Assembly (NCBI GenBank): GCA_016703005.1
Contig: JADJCX010000014.1
Coordinates: 1 to 64,000 of the forward strand
Reading direction: 5' to 3'
Length of the DNA: 64,000 nt
Source of the DNA: Flavobacteriales bacterium
GTDB lineage: Bacteria > Bacteroidota > Bacteroidia > Flavobacteriales_F > PHOS-HE28
A program made the translations under genes and the position numbers. This document shows positions 25,737-36,151 of the stretch, piece after piece. The notes under the pieces are model-generated. The model made no database searches and was not told the origin of the DNA. It saw nothing but the letters and a program-made list of their open reading frames with translations. Numbering within the stretch: the first letter of the stretch is position 1; every line of letters starts with the position of its first letter.

Positions 25737-26858
25737 CTAAGATACCCGGCCGTGCCCGAGCACATCGATGGCCTGCGTCCATGTGCGGGCCTTGTGTTCG
25801 GTCTCGTTCCACTCCTTTTCGGCAACGCTGCCGGCGGTAATGCCGGCCCCGACATGTATAATGGCCCTATCGCCAACGGCGTGCAGGCACCTGATGTTCA
25901 CGAAGAGATCGGTACGCCCTGCCGTTTGCCACGGTCCCCAGAAGCCTGCATAGAGCTGTCGGTCCTGTGGTTCATGCTGCGTGATGAATTCAAGGGCCGC
26001 CTCACGCGGCACCCCGCACACCGCTGGTGTAGGGTGAAGTGCGGTGGCCAACCCTGCCAACGAACGGCCGGCAAGGCGTGCGTTGATGCTGCTCCGCAGA
26101 TGCACCACGGGGCCAGCGCTCAGCTGTTCAGGTCCTCGGGCGTTCAGTTGTTCCAATCCGGCGTCGATGAAGGTGTTAAGGACGCTGCGAGCCACCATGG
26201 CTTGTTCCTCACGCTCTTTTTCGCCCCAATCCTCAGGCCTGCCCGGTGCGTTCGCGGCGGGCATTGTTCCAGCCAACGCATCCGCGGAAACACGATCACC
26301 ATCAGCATGCAGCAGTCGTTCGGGCGACGCGCCGAGCCACGTGCCGGTGATATGAGTATGCACCAATGCGACCAGGGCCATGGGTCGTTGTTCAAGAGCA
26401 TCGGCGAACAACCATGGCAGTAAACCGGTGGCGCAACGCTGTTCAATGGTGCGCGCCAGCACCACCTTTTCCAACGAGCCATCGGTGATCCGGGTCTTTG
26501 CCTCGGTGATCGCTGCATCGAATTGCTCGCGGGCCATGGAGCGCATGTTCGGTTGGTCAAAAAGCGGTACTTCCGATCCGGACCCTACGCATCGGTTCAG
26601 GTTCGTCAAGTCCCTTTCATCCCCCCCGAACGTGATCCGTAGATCCGGGCGAAGAGCCATGACCTGCCCTTTGTCCGAGCGGAACGGGGCGATCGCGAAA
26701 CGCTCCTTCAACTTGGCAAGCAGTTCAGGGGATACCTGTTCGACCACCACGTCATGCTGCACCCAGAGTTGAACCGGTCCACCGGGCAACCGGAACGCAG
26801 CGAATGTTAGCCCATCGGCGATGCACCGGTCCAATGCTTCGCGGATGCGAACGGTCAT
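25737..26858 (-). CDS. menF: Isochorismate synthase
   Basis: The 373-residue product starts at the ATG at 26858, which overlaps the menI stop (ATGA). It converts chorismate to isochorismate, the entry step of the pathway. Chorismate-binding core motifs: 'SLEKVVLARTIEQR', 'TGTWLGASPERLLHADGDRV', 'ALAGTMPA', 'HLRSSINARL', 'LATALHPTPAVCGVPREAAL' and 'YAGFWGPW'. These fit the isochorismate synthase branch of the anthranilate/salicylate synthase family. The N-terminal third is less conserved, as usual. First committed gene after menI in the operon. Confidence 0.9.
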   Translation of the reverse strand: MTVRIREALDRCIADGLTFAAFRLPGGPVQLWVQHDVVVEQVSPELLAKLKERFAIAPFRSDKGQVMALRPDLRITFGGDERDLTNLNRCVGSGSEVPLFDQPNMRSMAREQFDAAITEAKTRITDGSLEKVVLARTIEQRCATGLLPWLFADALEQRPMALVALVHTHITGTWLGASPERLLHADGDRVSADALAGTMPAANAPGRPEDWGEKEREEQAMVARSVLNTFIDAGLEQLNARGPEQLSAGPVVHLRSSINARLAGRSLAGLATALHPTPAVCGVPREAALEFITQHEPQDRQLYAGFWGPWQTAGRTDLFVNIRCLHAVGDRAIIHVGAGITAGSVAEKEWNETEHKARTWTQAIDVLGHGRVS

Positions 26859-27274
26859 CGGGCGCGTGCAATGATCAGGTTCGTAAGCCTGCACACCGCC
26901 ACCAGCGAGCCCTGCTCATCGGTCACTCGGATATCCCAAACGTGGGTCGTGCGGCCCTTGTGCACCATGGTGCCGGTGGCAAGCACGGTGCCGGAACGCA
27001 CTCCTTTCAAGTGGTTCGCGTTCACCTCGATACCCACAACGGCTTGGGTATCCATATCGATGAGCATATAACTGCCTGTGCTGCCCAGTGTTTCGGCCAA
27101 TGCCGCCGTGGCACCGCCGTGCAGCATGCCCATGGGTTGGTGAGTGCGCGCATCAACGGGCATGGTAGCCGCGAACGTTCCAGGAGCGCTGGGTACGAAG
27201 CGGATACCGAGATGCTCCTGCAACGACCCCTTGCTAATGGTATTGGCGGCTTCGATTTGCTGGGTGCTGAACAT
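26855..27274 (-). CDS. menI: Hotdog-fold thioesterase, probable DHNA-CoA thioesterase
   Basis: 139 residues from the ATG at 27274 (MFSTQQIEAANTISKGSLQE). The PaaI-type hotdog motif 'THQPMGMLHGGATAALAETL' carries the catalytic Glu, and 'GIEVNANHLKGVRSGTVLAT' forms the CoA-binding strand. As the first gene of the men operon, overlapping menF, it most likely hydrolyses DHNA-CoA to DHNA, the step between MenB and MenA. By sequence alone it could be another small acyl-CoA thioesterase; the operon position makes MenI the best reading. Confidence 0.8.
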   Translation of the reverse strand: MFSTQQIEAANTISKGSLQEHLGIRFVPSAPGTFAATMPVDARTHQPMGMLHGGATAALAETLGSTGSYMLIDMDTQAVVGIEVNANHLKGVRSGTVLATGTMVHKGRTTHVWDIRVTDEQGSLVAVCRLTNLIIARAR

Positions 27275-27291
27275 GAGCGCGAATAGGTGGG

Positions 27292-27299
27292 TAAAAGTA
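27292..27299 (-). promoter_or_regulatory. Possible -7 box for the men operon
   Basis: TACTTTTA on the minus strand, 17 nt before the menI ATG, is one mismatch from TAnnTTTG. The whole divergent gap to the response regulator is only 69 bp, so both promoters must lie here. Confidence 0.3.
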
Positions 27300-27343
27300 G
27301 CCGTGCCACATTTGCGCACCCGCGATGTATCGGGGTGAGACAC

Positions 27344-28048
27344 ATGGACAACGCCGAGCCGCTTCCCCGCGTACTCCTCGTGGAGGATGAGGAGACCTTG
27401 CGTAGCACACTCAAGCTGAACTTCAAGTTGGAAGGGTACGACGTGACCCTGGCCACCCGTGGTTCAGAGGCGTTGGACCGGATCCGGGGCGCTCGGTTCG
27501 ACCTGATCTTGCTTGATGTGATGCTGCCGGACGTGGACGGATTCACCATCTGCGAGACAATTCGGCTGGAAGGCAATACGACCCCGGTGCTGTTCCTCAC
27601 TGCTCGCAACACTGGCGCGGACCGGGTGCGCGGCCTGCGCACCGGCGACGATCATCTGGGCAAACCCTTCGAACTGGAGGAACTGCTGCTGCGCGCCCGG
27701 AACCTGCTGGCACGGTCAAGCCCTGGACCATCATCGGCGCCACTCGAAGTGTTCTTGTTCGCAGGCATGAGCATCGATTTCCGCAGTTATATGATCACGG
27801 GAAAGAATGGTCTGATAAAGACCCTCAGCAAGCGTGAGATCATGCTGTTGAAGTTGCTGATCGAACATCGCGATGAAGTGGTGAGCCGTGAGGAGATCCT
27901 TCAGAAAGTCTGGGGGTATGATGTGTTCCCGAACACCCGTACGATCGACAATTTCATCTTGGCTTTCAGGAAGTACTTCGAGGCCGATGCCAAGGAGCCG
28001 AAGCACTTCCATTCGGTACGGGGGGTCGGGTACAAGTTCACCATGTGA
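27344..28048 (+). CDS. OmpR/PhoB-family response regulator
   Basis: 234 residues from the ATG at 27344. The receiver domain (about 8-122) has the acidic pair in 'LLVEDEET', phospho-acceptor Asp58 in 'FDLILLDVMLPD', 'LFLTARN' and Lys107 in 'GDDHLGKPFEL'. The last motif is one residue shorter than the usual GADDYLxKPF. The C-terminal winged helix reads 'TLSKREIMLLKLLIEHRDEV', 'REEILQKVWG', 'TIDNFILAFRKYFE' and 'FHSVRGVGYKF'. No histidine kinase gene is adjacent, so it is an orphan here. It diverges from menI, but nothing in the sequence shows that it controls the men operon. Confidence 0.9.
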   Translation: MDNAEPLPRVLLVEDEETLRSTLKLNFKLEGYDVTLATRGSEALDRIRGARFDLILLDVMLPDVDGFTICETIRLEGNTTPVLFLTARNTGADRVRGLRTGDDHLGKPFELEELLLRARNLLARSSPGPSSAPLEVFLFAGMSIDFRSYMITGKNGLIKTLSKREIMLLKLLIEHRDEVVSREEILQKVWGYDVFPNTRTIDNFILAFRKYFEADAKEPKHFHSVRGVGYKFTM

Positions 28049-28164
28049 TTTTTTTTTCCGGGGCACGGCAACCCCTTTCGGGGCTTGGCGTCTTTCCATC
28101 GGCCGAGGCGGGATGATCCTCCCGCTGAGGTTGGTTCCATCAATTTTTCCTTGCAGGTACCGCG

Positions 28165-28197
28165 CAGGGGTCCCCATCAGGACCCCTGTTCGGTTTT
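28165..28197 (+). terminator. Rho-independent-type hairpin after the response regulator
   Basis: CAGGGGTCC (28165-28173) pairs perfectly with GGACCCCTG (28180-28188) across a 6-nt loop. It is followed by TTCGGTTTT. It lies 117 bp past the response regulator stop and 135 bp before the next gene. The rest of this 280-bp gap holds no gene that I can see. Confidence 0.6.
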
Positions 28198-28332
28198 GTG
28201 ACCTGTCAAGAACTTCGCTGTCCCTTGGCCGATGGGAGGGCTATTTTTGCCCCCCTCAGAACGGGTATTCGTCTAACAGGGGTGCCCAACTGTACCCCTT
28301 TGCTCGATCAGTGCCGTAGTAGTCTTTTTCGC

Positions 28333-31300
28333 ATGAGAATTTTCGCCATCAAGTCCTTCTGTTCCGGTTGGGCGTTCACCGTGCTTTCACTGTTCGTGGC
28401 CGCCCCGGGCAATGAATGCCGTGGACAGGTGGCTCCGTTCCAGCACCAGGTCCTCATTGAAGGCCTGTCGTTCCCGATGAGCGCGGCCTTCCTGCCGGAT
28501 GGCCGCATGTTGGGTGATCACGAAGGCGGGAACGGTGTACATCAGTTCGCCACTGGACCAGCAGCCGGTGACCTTGTCGCAGTATCTATGGCTGTGGAAC
28601 GTGGACGGGAACGCGGAACATGGATTGACCGAGATCATCCTTGATCCGGACTTCGAAACGAACCATTGGTTCTACCTCTATTACAGCACGCTCTCCTTCA
28701 AGGACCGCGTTTCGCGGTTCACGCACGTGGGCGATTCCGCTGCGGTGAACAGCGAGGTGGTGATCTGGGAAACCCCCGTAACGTATTCCGGTTGTTGCCA
28801 CATTGGTGGGGCGATGTGCATTGACAATGACAATAAGATCATGCTGGCCATCGGCGATGATTTCAACGCCGCGATCGCGCAGGATCTGCACAGCCCGTTC
28901 GGGAAGGTCCACCGTTTCGGATTGAACGGTGCGATCCCATCGGACAATCCATACTACGACAACACACCGGGTCTTTACAATGCCAACGGCGTGCTGAAGT
29001 CGGTGTACAGTGCTGGATTGCGCAGTCCTTTCCGGGGCAGTTACGACCCGCCCACCGATCGTTTCCTTATTTCGGTGGTAGGAGGTAACGATGTGGACAG
29101 TTCATGGGAGGATCTTCGACTGGCCGGTCCAGGTGAGAATTATGGCTGGCCTTACTGCGGGGATATTGGCAGGGGAGCCAATGGGGATTGTGATAGTTCT
29201 ATCTATAACGATCCGGTGTTCACCTATCGGCACCTGGGCTCGAACGCGTCCATCATCGCAGGACCCGTTTACCGTGGGTCCATGTTCGGTGCCGCATGGC
29301 AAGGCAAGTTCTTCTACGCCGATTACAGCCGGGGATGGATCCGCTATCTCACCTTCGATGGCAATGGTGCGGTGGTGGGGGATGACCCGTTCATGCACCC
29401 TGCGCAGGTCGGTGGCGATTCGGCGATCAGTGTTGTGAAGATCATGGAGGCCCCTGATGGGTCGCTCTACTATATCTCCTTCTTCGGTGGACCGGATTTC
29501 ACCGGTAGCATCCACAGGGTTTTCTTAGCGATAGACCAATCCCCGATCTGTGGTGTGGTCACCGCATCGCCCGATTCCGGTCCCGGCCCCACGTTGAACG
29601 TGCAATTGAGCGCCACGGCCACGGATCCCGAAGGCCTGCCGCTCACTTACCAATGGACCCCGGGGAATGGCACCACCCCACCGCCAGGGCCGATCGCGAA
29701 CGTGTTGTACGCGGCGGAAGGCCCTTACTCGGCGCAGGTTGTTGTCAGTGACGGCAATTCATCAACGGTCTGTCCGGCGGTTCCGATCCGCGTTGGCACG
29801 CCGCCTACCGTACAGATCACAAGTCCGCTGAACGGATCGTTCTTCCAAGCGGGAACCGTTGTTGAATGTGTTGCATTGGGCAACGATGATGATCCGTTGC
29901 CGCAGTCGAGCTATTCATGGAACGCGGTGTTCCACCACGAGCAGCACATCCACCCCGATGCGAACGCTTCAGGCACGAGCAATTTCGATCTGATCATTCC
30001 TGCCGACGGGCATGGGTTCAGCGGCAACACCTACCTCACGGTGACGGTCACCGTTACGGATGCCAGCGGTCTTCAAGCCACGGCCTCCATCGACCTGTTC
30101 CCGCAGAAGGTGAACGTGTTGCTGAACACCGAACCGCCGGGACTGCAGTTGTTGATGGAGGGCATGCCGGTGAACACCCCGTTCGTTACGGACCAAGCCG
30201 TAGGGTCCGATCTTACGATGAGCATCCCGTTGGGCGATCAGTGCAGTGCGTTCGGGGCGTACACATTCTCATCTTGGAGCGACGGTGGCCCTACTACGCA
30301 CGCCTACACGGTGCCATCGGGGAACGATACACTTACCGCCCATTTCGATTTCAACAGCAGTTGTGGCACGTGTGGCAAAGCCATGCAATTCGATGGTGCT
30401 GGCGATCTTGTGTCGATATCAACGCCCTTCACGGTGGTGGGTGACTTCACCTACGAGTTCTGGTTGAACGCAGCGCCGGGCCTTACACAAGCAGATGCCG
30501 TTATCGGCAACAACACCGATTTCTCCATCGATCTGAAGAACAACCGTATCCGTTTCTTCAAAGTTGCTGACCGCTTGACCGGCTCGCAGAACATCGTTCC
30601 GAACGAATGGCACCATTACGCGATCACGCGTGCGGGCGGTCAGTTGAAGTTGTTCGTTGATGGCGTGCAGGACATGGCGGCCAGCTCGTCCACCTTCACT
30701 GGTACCATGTGGGTGCATTCACTTGGCGACGCGCTGAACCCGGGTGAATTGAACGGAGCATTGGATGAAGTGCGCATCTGGGATCATCCGCGCACGGGCA
30801 GCCAATTGTCTCAGTACAAGGATCTGCGGATCGACCCGCAGACCCCCGGCTTGGCCGCGTATTGGGCCTTCGATCAAGGACCCGGCGAACAGGTGGTGAC
30901 CGATCTGACGGCCAATGCCCATCACGGTGTGCGCGGCGCCAGTGCTGCCGTTGGCGCGGATGATCCGCAGCCGGTGGCTACGCTGGGTGTTTTGCAGTAC
31001 GCCTGTCCGCGTTGGGGCAGCCTTGCGCTGCGTGCCATGCTCCAAGGTCCGTATGACCTAGGCAGCGGGTTGATGGATGATGATCTGCGGTTGGCCGGTC
31101 TGGTGCCGACGAGCGAGCCGTACACTGCCCTCGGTTTCGAGCGTGCCGGGAGTTCGGGCGAGATCGCCCAATCCGGCGTGTTGGGTATTGCTGGCCCCGA
31201 TGCCATCGTCGATTGGGTGCTCGTTGAACTGCGGTCTGCGCTGGACCCCTCGGTGATCAAGCACACGCTTGCAGCGTTCATCCAGCGCGATGGGGATATT

Positions 31301-31750
31301 GTCGGCGCCGATGGTTCCTGGCCCTTGCAGATCCCTGTCACCGAACCATCCTGCTATGTTGCGCTCAGGCACCGCAACCACTTCGGGGCCATGACGTCCA
31401 CACCGGTCCTGTTCGATAGCGATCCGGTGGCCATCGACCTCACCGCGACAAGTCAGGTCTGTTTCGGAACCAACGCCCGTGTCAGTGCGGGTGGGGTATT
31501 GCTTCTCTGGGCAGGCAACACTATTTTGGACCCCGATCTGAAGTATGTAGGAAGCATGAACGACCGCGACCCCATCCTTTTCGCCATCGGGGGAATTGTG
31601 CCGACGTCGGTTTCCACCGGATACTCCATGAACGATACCAACCTGGACGGCCTGATCAAGTACACAGGTAACTCCAACGACCGCGACATCATACTCTGGA
31701 ACATCGGCGGCACCGTGCCGACCGCAGTCCGCCACGAACAACTTCCGTAA
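28333..31750 (+). CDS. Secreted glucose/sorbosone-dehydrogenase-like protein with LamG domain and C-terminal calcium-loop repeats, one frameshift
   Basis: The ATG at 28333 begins MRIFAIKSFCSGWAFTVLSL (signal peptide). At about 28505 one extra G in TTGGGTGATC breaks the frame; removing it joins 'AFLPDGRML' to 'VITKAGTVYI'. The first 400 residues form a PQQ-type sugar dehydrogenase propeller ('SVYSAGLRSPFRGSYDPPTD', 'GPGENYGWPYCGD', 'GSLYYISFFGG'). PKD-like regions and a LamG jelly roll ('MQFDGAGDLVSI...YEFWLN...LDEVRIWDHPR') follow. The last 70 residues hold two repeats of 'KYxGxxNDRDxIL...IGGxVPT', the second with 'DTNLDGLIKY', resembling dockerin calcium loops. The protein ends 'VRHEQLP' rather than in a standard sorting domain. 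Substrate unknown. Confidence 0.75.
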
Positions 31751-31761
31751 ACCACCACTAC

Positions 31762-32532
31762 ATGAACCGTACGATCCTCACTCTCGCACTCGGCTTGGCA
31801 TGGCCGCTCGGCATTTTCGCCCAGTCCGCCGTGGACATCGGTGTGTACAACAACGAAGAAGGCCAAGTGGAGGTGCGTGTGCGCCCCCAGGAGAACTTCA
31901 ACGGAATTGTTTCCAGCATGGTCTTCACGCTCCGTTGGGACAAGAGCTCCGGCGCCACCTTGGGCGAGTCGGTGCAAACGGAGGAAATGAGCAATGCTAT
32001 CTCCATCAACCCCAGTGGTCCAGTGCGCGAGAACGGCGATCACTTCTATCAGGTGTTTGCAGGCTTCAGTTTCAGCCCGCTTACGGAGAACAACCTGTCT
32101 TGGACCGCCGGTGAGGAAACCACCGTATTGAAAGTGCCGGTGAGCGGCAAGGCCGAGGTTGAAGTGGTGAACGATGCATGGACCGCCGAACTCGCGAACA
32201 ACGGCGACTTCTACGTTTCGTTGGGCGGCGATGACCGCACGGGCATCATCTACAAGAGCTTGGCCAATGCGTCGGATACCGATGGCACCGTGGTGATCCA
32301 GCCGAACCCGAACAACGGTCTCTTCAGCTTCCAGTTCACCACCACCGCACCCACCGATCTTCAGATCGAGATCGTGAACACGCTGGGTCAAGTAACATTC
32401 ACCGAGCGTCTCAACGCCTTTGAGGGCATGTACCGCAAGGAGATGGACCTGACCACGCAGAGCAACGGTATCTACTATCTGAAGGTGAAGCGCAACGGCG
32501 AACAGAGCGTGCACAAAGTGGTGTACCGCTGA
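31762..32532 (+). CDS. Small secreted protein with T9SS sorting domain, possibly cohesin-like N-terminus
   Basis: 256 residues. A signal peptide (MNRTILTLALGLAWPLGIFA) is followed by a beta-rich domain ('VDIGVYNNEEGQVEVRVRPQ', 'FNGIVSSMVFTLRWD') of about 130 residues. The C-terminal sorting domain starts near residue 175 ('VVIQPNPNNGLFSFQFTTTA', ending 'VHKVVYR'). It begins 11 bp after the preceding gene and is probably cotranscribed with it. The N-terminal pattern (an early strand, then NFxGIVSxxFTLxWD) recalls cohesin-type carbohydrate or dockerin binding folds, but that is weak. A perfect terminator hairpin follows 20 bp after the stop. Confidence 0.65.
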   Translation: MNRTILTLALGLAWPLGIFAQSAVDIGVYNNEEGQVEVRVRPQENFNGIVSSMVFTLRWDKSSGATLGESVQTEEMSNAISINPSGPVRENGDHFYQVFAGFSFSPLTENNLSWTAGEETTVLKVPVSGKAEVEVVNDAWTAELANNGDFYVSLGGDDRTGIIYKSLANASDTDGTVVIQPNPNNGLFSFQFTTTAPTDLQIEIVNTLGQVTFTERLNAFEGMYRKEMDLTTQSNGIYYLKVKRNGEQSVHKVVYR

Positions 32533-32552
32533 TCGTTCCCACAACTCAACTG

Positions 32553-32577
32553 GAACGGGGGCCAATGGCCCCCGTTC
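32553..32577. terminator. Bidirectional terminator hairpin between convergent genes
   Basis: GAACGGGGGCC and GGCCCCCGTTC form a perfect 11-bp stem with loop AAT. It lies between the stop of the T9SS gene (32532) and that of the nuclease gene (32579), followed by TTCATTTC on one side. Confidence 0.75.
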
Positions 32578-32578
32578 T

Positions 32579-35335
32579 TCATTTCAGGCTGGCGCAGAAC
32601 GCACAGTGCTGGGCGTCCGTTGAATGCATGAACGGCACATCGGGGTCCAGTATCCTGCGCCCGATATCCAGCAGTACACGTTCGATCGCCGGCAACGAAC
32701 TCCGGTGGATCCGGTCCTCGCCGTGGATGTTCAACACGCAGGTGCCCGCCAATGAGGGTTTCTGCAAGGGGATGATCCCGGAATGCAGCGCATCGATCGT
32801 GGGATCAGCGTTCAGGAACATGAACGCGTAACACGCCAACTGGAGCGCCTTTTCCTTTTTCGCGTTGAACAACTCCCCGTCCCAGTCGGCCAACTTCAGG
32901 TCTGCGGGTTTCACACTGCCGGTCTTGATGTCCATGATCCGGTACGTGCCGTTGCGGCGGTCCACGCGGTCGATGCGGCCGCGAACCCGCATGGCGCTGC
33001 CCAGCAGGGTTGCAGCTTCCGGCAGGTCGCAAGCGACGTCTTTCTCAAAGGCGATGAATTCCAGCTCAGTACCATTGGTGATGTCATCGGCATCCGCCAG
33101 CAGCGATCGGCGCATGGCCTCGGCCGCCATGTGCAGTTGCAGGTGTGCATGACCGCTCCGCAGGTCAAGGCCGGGGCACAACGCTTTCACTTCGGCGTGC
33201 AGCAGGTCGTCGAGCCCTTCGCATGCACCACGAACCATCGCAGCGGTCAGCACTTTGTCGATCAACGGCGTGCAGGCCAGTTGCAGGGCCTTGTGTACGG
33301 CCGACCCGAGGATGTTCGCGCTGAGCTCGTTCCCCGGCGGGTCGGGTTCTTTCAGCCCCATCACGTACTTGAAATGGAAATCGAGCGGGCAACGCAGAAA
33401 CGTTCCGAACGCTGAAGGGGACATCCCTTTCGCCAAGACCTTTCGCAGCTGCTCGACCACCGCAGCGTCTTTCTGCACTACGATGGGCGCATGGGTGCGG
33501 TGGGCCAGCGGTGCGTGGTAGGCGGTGTGCGTGATCACCGTGTTGGTACCGACGGCATCCGCTTCCAACTGCGCGATGTAACGGCTTGGACCCGTTGCGG
33601 CATCACCGCCTTCGGCCGTGGCCAGAAGGTGTACATGCGTCGCGCGTTGCACCAGGCGATGGAACGTGTACGCCGCGAGTGCGTCGGCGTCCTTGGCCAA
33701 CGGCAGGCCATGCACCATGCGCACATCGAACGGTACGAACGTCTGCTCACTGCTGGCCGGTGGCAATAGGCCCTCGTTGCACGAGAGGATGATCACGCGT
33801 TCGTGATCAACGGCGCGTGTCTCCAACATGCCCATGATCTGCAAGCCCTGCAAGGGCTCGCCGAAGAAGGCGATGCGCTGCGCGCGCACCAACCGCTCGT
33901 GCAGTTGCGTGTACGCATCCAGGTCGAATTCCACTTCCGCCCGTTTCAACTGCGCTTGCAGATCGTGGTGCAGCCCGGCCATGCGGTACAACTGCTCGTA
34001 TTCGAAGGGATGTTCGCGCAAGTGCTCGGCAGCGAACGCGAGCAGCTTGTTCAGTCGCGCGGCGATCGGTGCGGCTGATCCAACGACCGGTTCCAGCGCA
34101 TCGGCAAGGTCGCGCAACGCGCCGGACCTGCCTTCGCACACTTGCACGAACGTGGTGTGATCGACATTGTCCCGACCCGTAGTGCGCAGTGCTGTGAGCA
34201 CCGCGTCCAGAAGATGCGCCAAGCCGCGCGTGCGCATGAACGGATGGCCCAACAGACGCTCGATATCGCGCAGGGGATAACCTATCCCTGCAACATGGTT
34301 GCGGTGTACGTCAAGGAACGAACCGATCAAACCGTTCACCGGCAGGTCGCGCAGGCGCAGGCCCACGGTAACGTTCACCGGTCCGATATCCTGCGGCAGC
34401 GCATGCAGCAGTGGCAGCAACAGCGATTCATCGGCCAGCACCACCGCCGTTACGGCGCGCTCCTCTGGCGAGAGATCGGCGAGCAATGCAGCCGCGTGCA
34501 ACGCTTGGGCGGTGGACGTCGGAACAGTGGCGACGTGGATCATGCGTGGCGTCGCGCGCAGATCATTGGCGATCGGTACGAGGCCCGCGCCATATGTCGT
34601 CAATGCCTTTCGGAGGAAGTGGCCCGCCTCGTGTTCGGTGTGTTCGATGTAGCTGCTATCGGCATCCCAGCATAGCCGCGCGGTGCGGCTCTTCACCAAG
34701 GTATCGACGATGAACCGCTGCGCACCGGTGAACGCGTTCAACCCGGCGAACCATACCGTATCCCAAGGTGCTTGTGTGCCCCCCTTTACACGCTCCGCCG
34801 CCATGCGCGCGAGAAAGCCGGCCGTGCCAGCGGACTTTGCCTTCGACCGCTCGATGAACGCGCGATGCAGTTGTCCTTGATCATGCCAATACCGCAGCAG
34901 TCGTTCTTGTGCGGCGCTCGTGTGCTCTTGGGCAAGGCTCCAGTGCTCAATGCCTTCGAGTGCGCGCAGGTCGGCATAGAACCGGTCCAGGTCCAGCAGC
35001 TGCGCATCGGCGTCGTTGAAGTCGGCGAGCGTGGTGGGCGCCCATGCGAGGAAGGCATCCAGTGTATCGGGCACAGTGCGCGTGGTGCGGTGGGCTGCGT
35101 ACAATTCGAACAGCGTTTCCAGATCGCCCATGCGCCGTGTGCCGGCCAAGGCTTCAATGAACCGGTCCCACGTAAGGATCTCCGGGCTCCATAACGCCTT
35201 GCCTGTCACCTGCGCCAAGTGCTTGCGCAAGTGCAAGCCCGCCCGCGCGCTCGGCAGCACCACGGCCACGGGGTGCATCTGCGTGCCATGCTCCGCCACC
35301 ATGCACCGCGCAACCTGCAACAGGAACGGCTCCAT
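32579..35335 (-). CDS. PD-(D/E)XK nuclease family protein, AddB/RexB-like
   Basis: 918 residues from the ATG at 35335 (MEPFLLQVARCMVAEHGTQM). The N-terminal 600 residues resemble an inactive superfamily I helicase ('VAVVLPSARAGLHLRKHLAQ', 'VTAVVLADESLLLPLLHALP', 'VIILSCNEGLLPPAS'), as in AddB. The C-terminal RecB-type nuclease starts near 'SPSAFGTFLRCPLDFHFKYV' and has the catalytic 'GRIDRVD...YRIMDIKTG' (about residues 786-806). Cys residues in 'FLRCPLDF' and the terminal 'HCAFCASL' are placed like the iron-sulphur ligands of AddB. Likely partner of an AddA helicase in double-strand break repair; the partner is not in the window. Confidence 0.85.
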   Translation of the reverse strand: MEPFLLQVARCMVAEHGTQMHPVAVVLPSARAGLHLRKHLAQVTGKALWSPEILTWDRFIEALAGTRRMGDLETLFELYAAHRTTRTVPDTLDAFLAWAPTTLADFNDADAQLLDLDRFYADLRALEGIEHWSLAQEHTSAAQERLLRYWHDQGQLHRAFIERSKAKSAGTAGFLARMAAERVKGGTQAPWDTVWFAGLNAFTGAQRFIVDTLVKSRTARLCWDADSSYIEHTEHEAGHFLRKALTTYGAGLVPIANDLRATPRMIHVATVPTSTAQALHAAALLADLSPEERAVTAVVLADESLLLPLLHALPQDIGPVNVTVGLRLRDLPVNGLIGSFLDVHRNHVAGIGYPLRDIERLLGHPFMRTRGLAHLLDAVLTALRTTGRDNVDHTTFVQVCEGRSGALRDLADALEPVVGSAAPIAARLNKLLAFAAEHLREHPFEYEQLYRMAGLHHDLQAQLKRAEVEFDLDAYTQLHERLVRAQRIAFFGEPLQGLQIMGMLETRAVDHERVIILSCNEGLLPPASSEQTFVPFDVRMVHGLPLAKDADALAAYTFHRLVQRATHVHLLATAEGGDAATGPSRYIAQLEADAVGTNTVITHTAYHAPLAHRTHAPIVVQKDAAVVEQLRKVLAKGMSPSAFGTFLRCPLDFHFKYVMGLKEPDPPGNELSANILGSAVHKALQLACTPLIDKVLTAAMVRGACEGLDDLLHAEVKALCPGLDLRSGHAHLQLHMAAEAMRRSLLADADDITNGTELEFIAFEKDVACDLPEAATLLGSAMRVRGRIDRVDRRNGTYRIMDIKTGSVKPADLKLADWDGELFNAKKEKALQLACYAFMFLNADPTIDALHSGIIPLQKPSLAGTCVLNIHGEDRIHRSSLPAIERVLLDIGRRILDPDVPFMHSTDAQHCAFCASLK

Positions 35336-35552
35336 GGCGGGAAGATAGCCGCGTGACTTTCCAACACCTTGCACCGTAGTGATGGATCCAGTGCATCCTC
35401 CAGAACCCCGTTGAACAAGGTATCGTTGCCGAGGCGCAGCGCTACATGCTCAGCAGCGCTCACATCGGCGGTCCGTTAGTGGTCAACGGATATCTTCAGC
35501 GGGTGAATGGAAACATGGTACTGTGATGCATGGACAGGTGCACAAGAGAGAC

Positions 35553-35629
35553 GGGGCAGAGCCCCTAGTGCTGAAGCGCACTCGGCAAAAGCCGAGCGCG
35601 TGCGCCGCGACAGCCGAGCGAGTGCGGGG
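35553..35629 (+). repeat. Palindromic repeat, copy H, full length
   Basis: GGGGC-AGA-GCCCC, CTAGTGCTGAAGCGCA, CTCGGC-AAAA-GCCGAG, CGCGTGCGCCGCGACAGCCG, ending AGTGCGGGG. This is the cleanest copy and serves as the consensus. It directly abuts the G/C homopolymer tract. The 217 bp between the nuclease start and this copy show nothing else. Confidence 0.85.
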
Positions 35630-35635
35630 GTGGCC

Positions 35636-36042
<407 letters not shown>

Positions 36043-36151
36043 TCGTCTGCGCTGACGTTCTGCCCCGCACGTGTAACTGGCTTAGGATAGATTTGGTGAA
36101 AACCCGCCCTGCACGCTATGACCGCCGATGCAGGTTGTAAATGTTGTTGAC

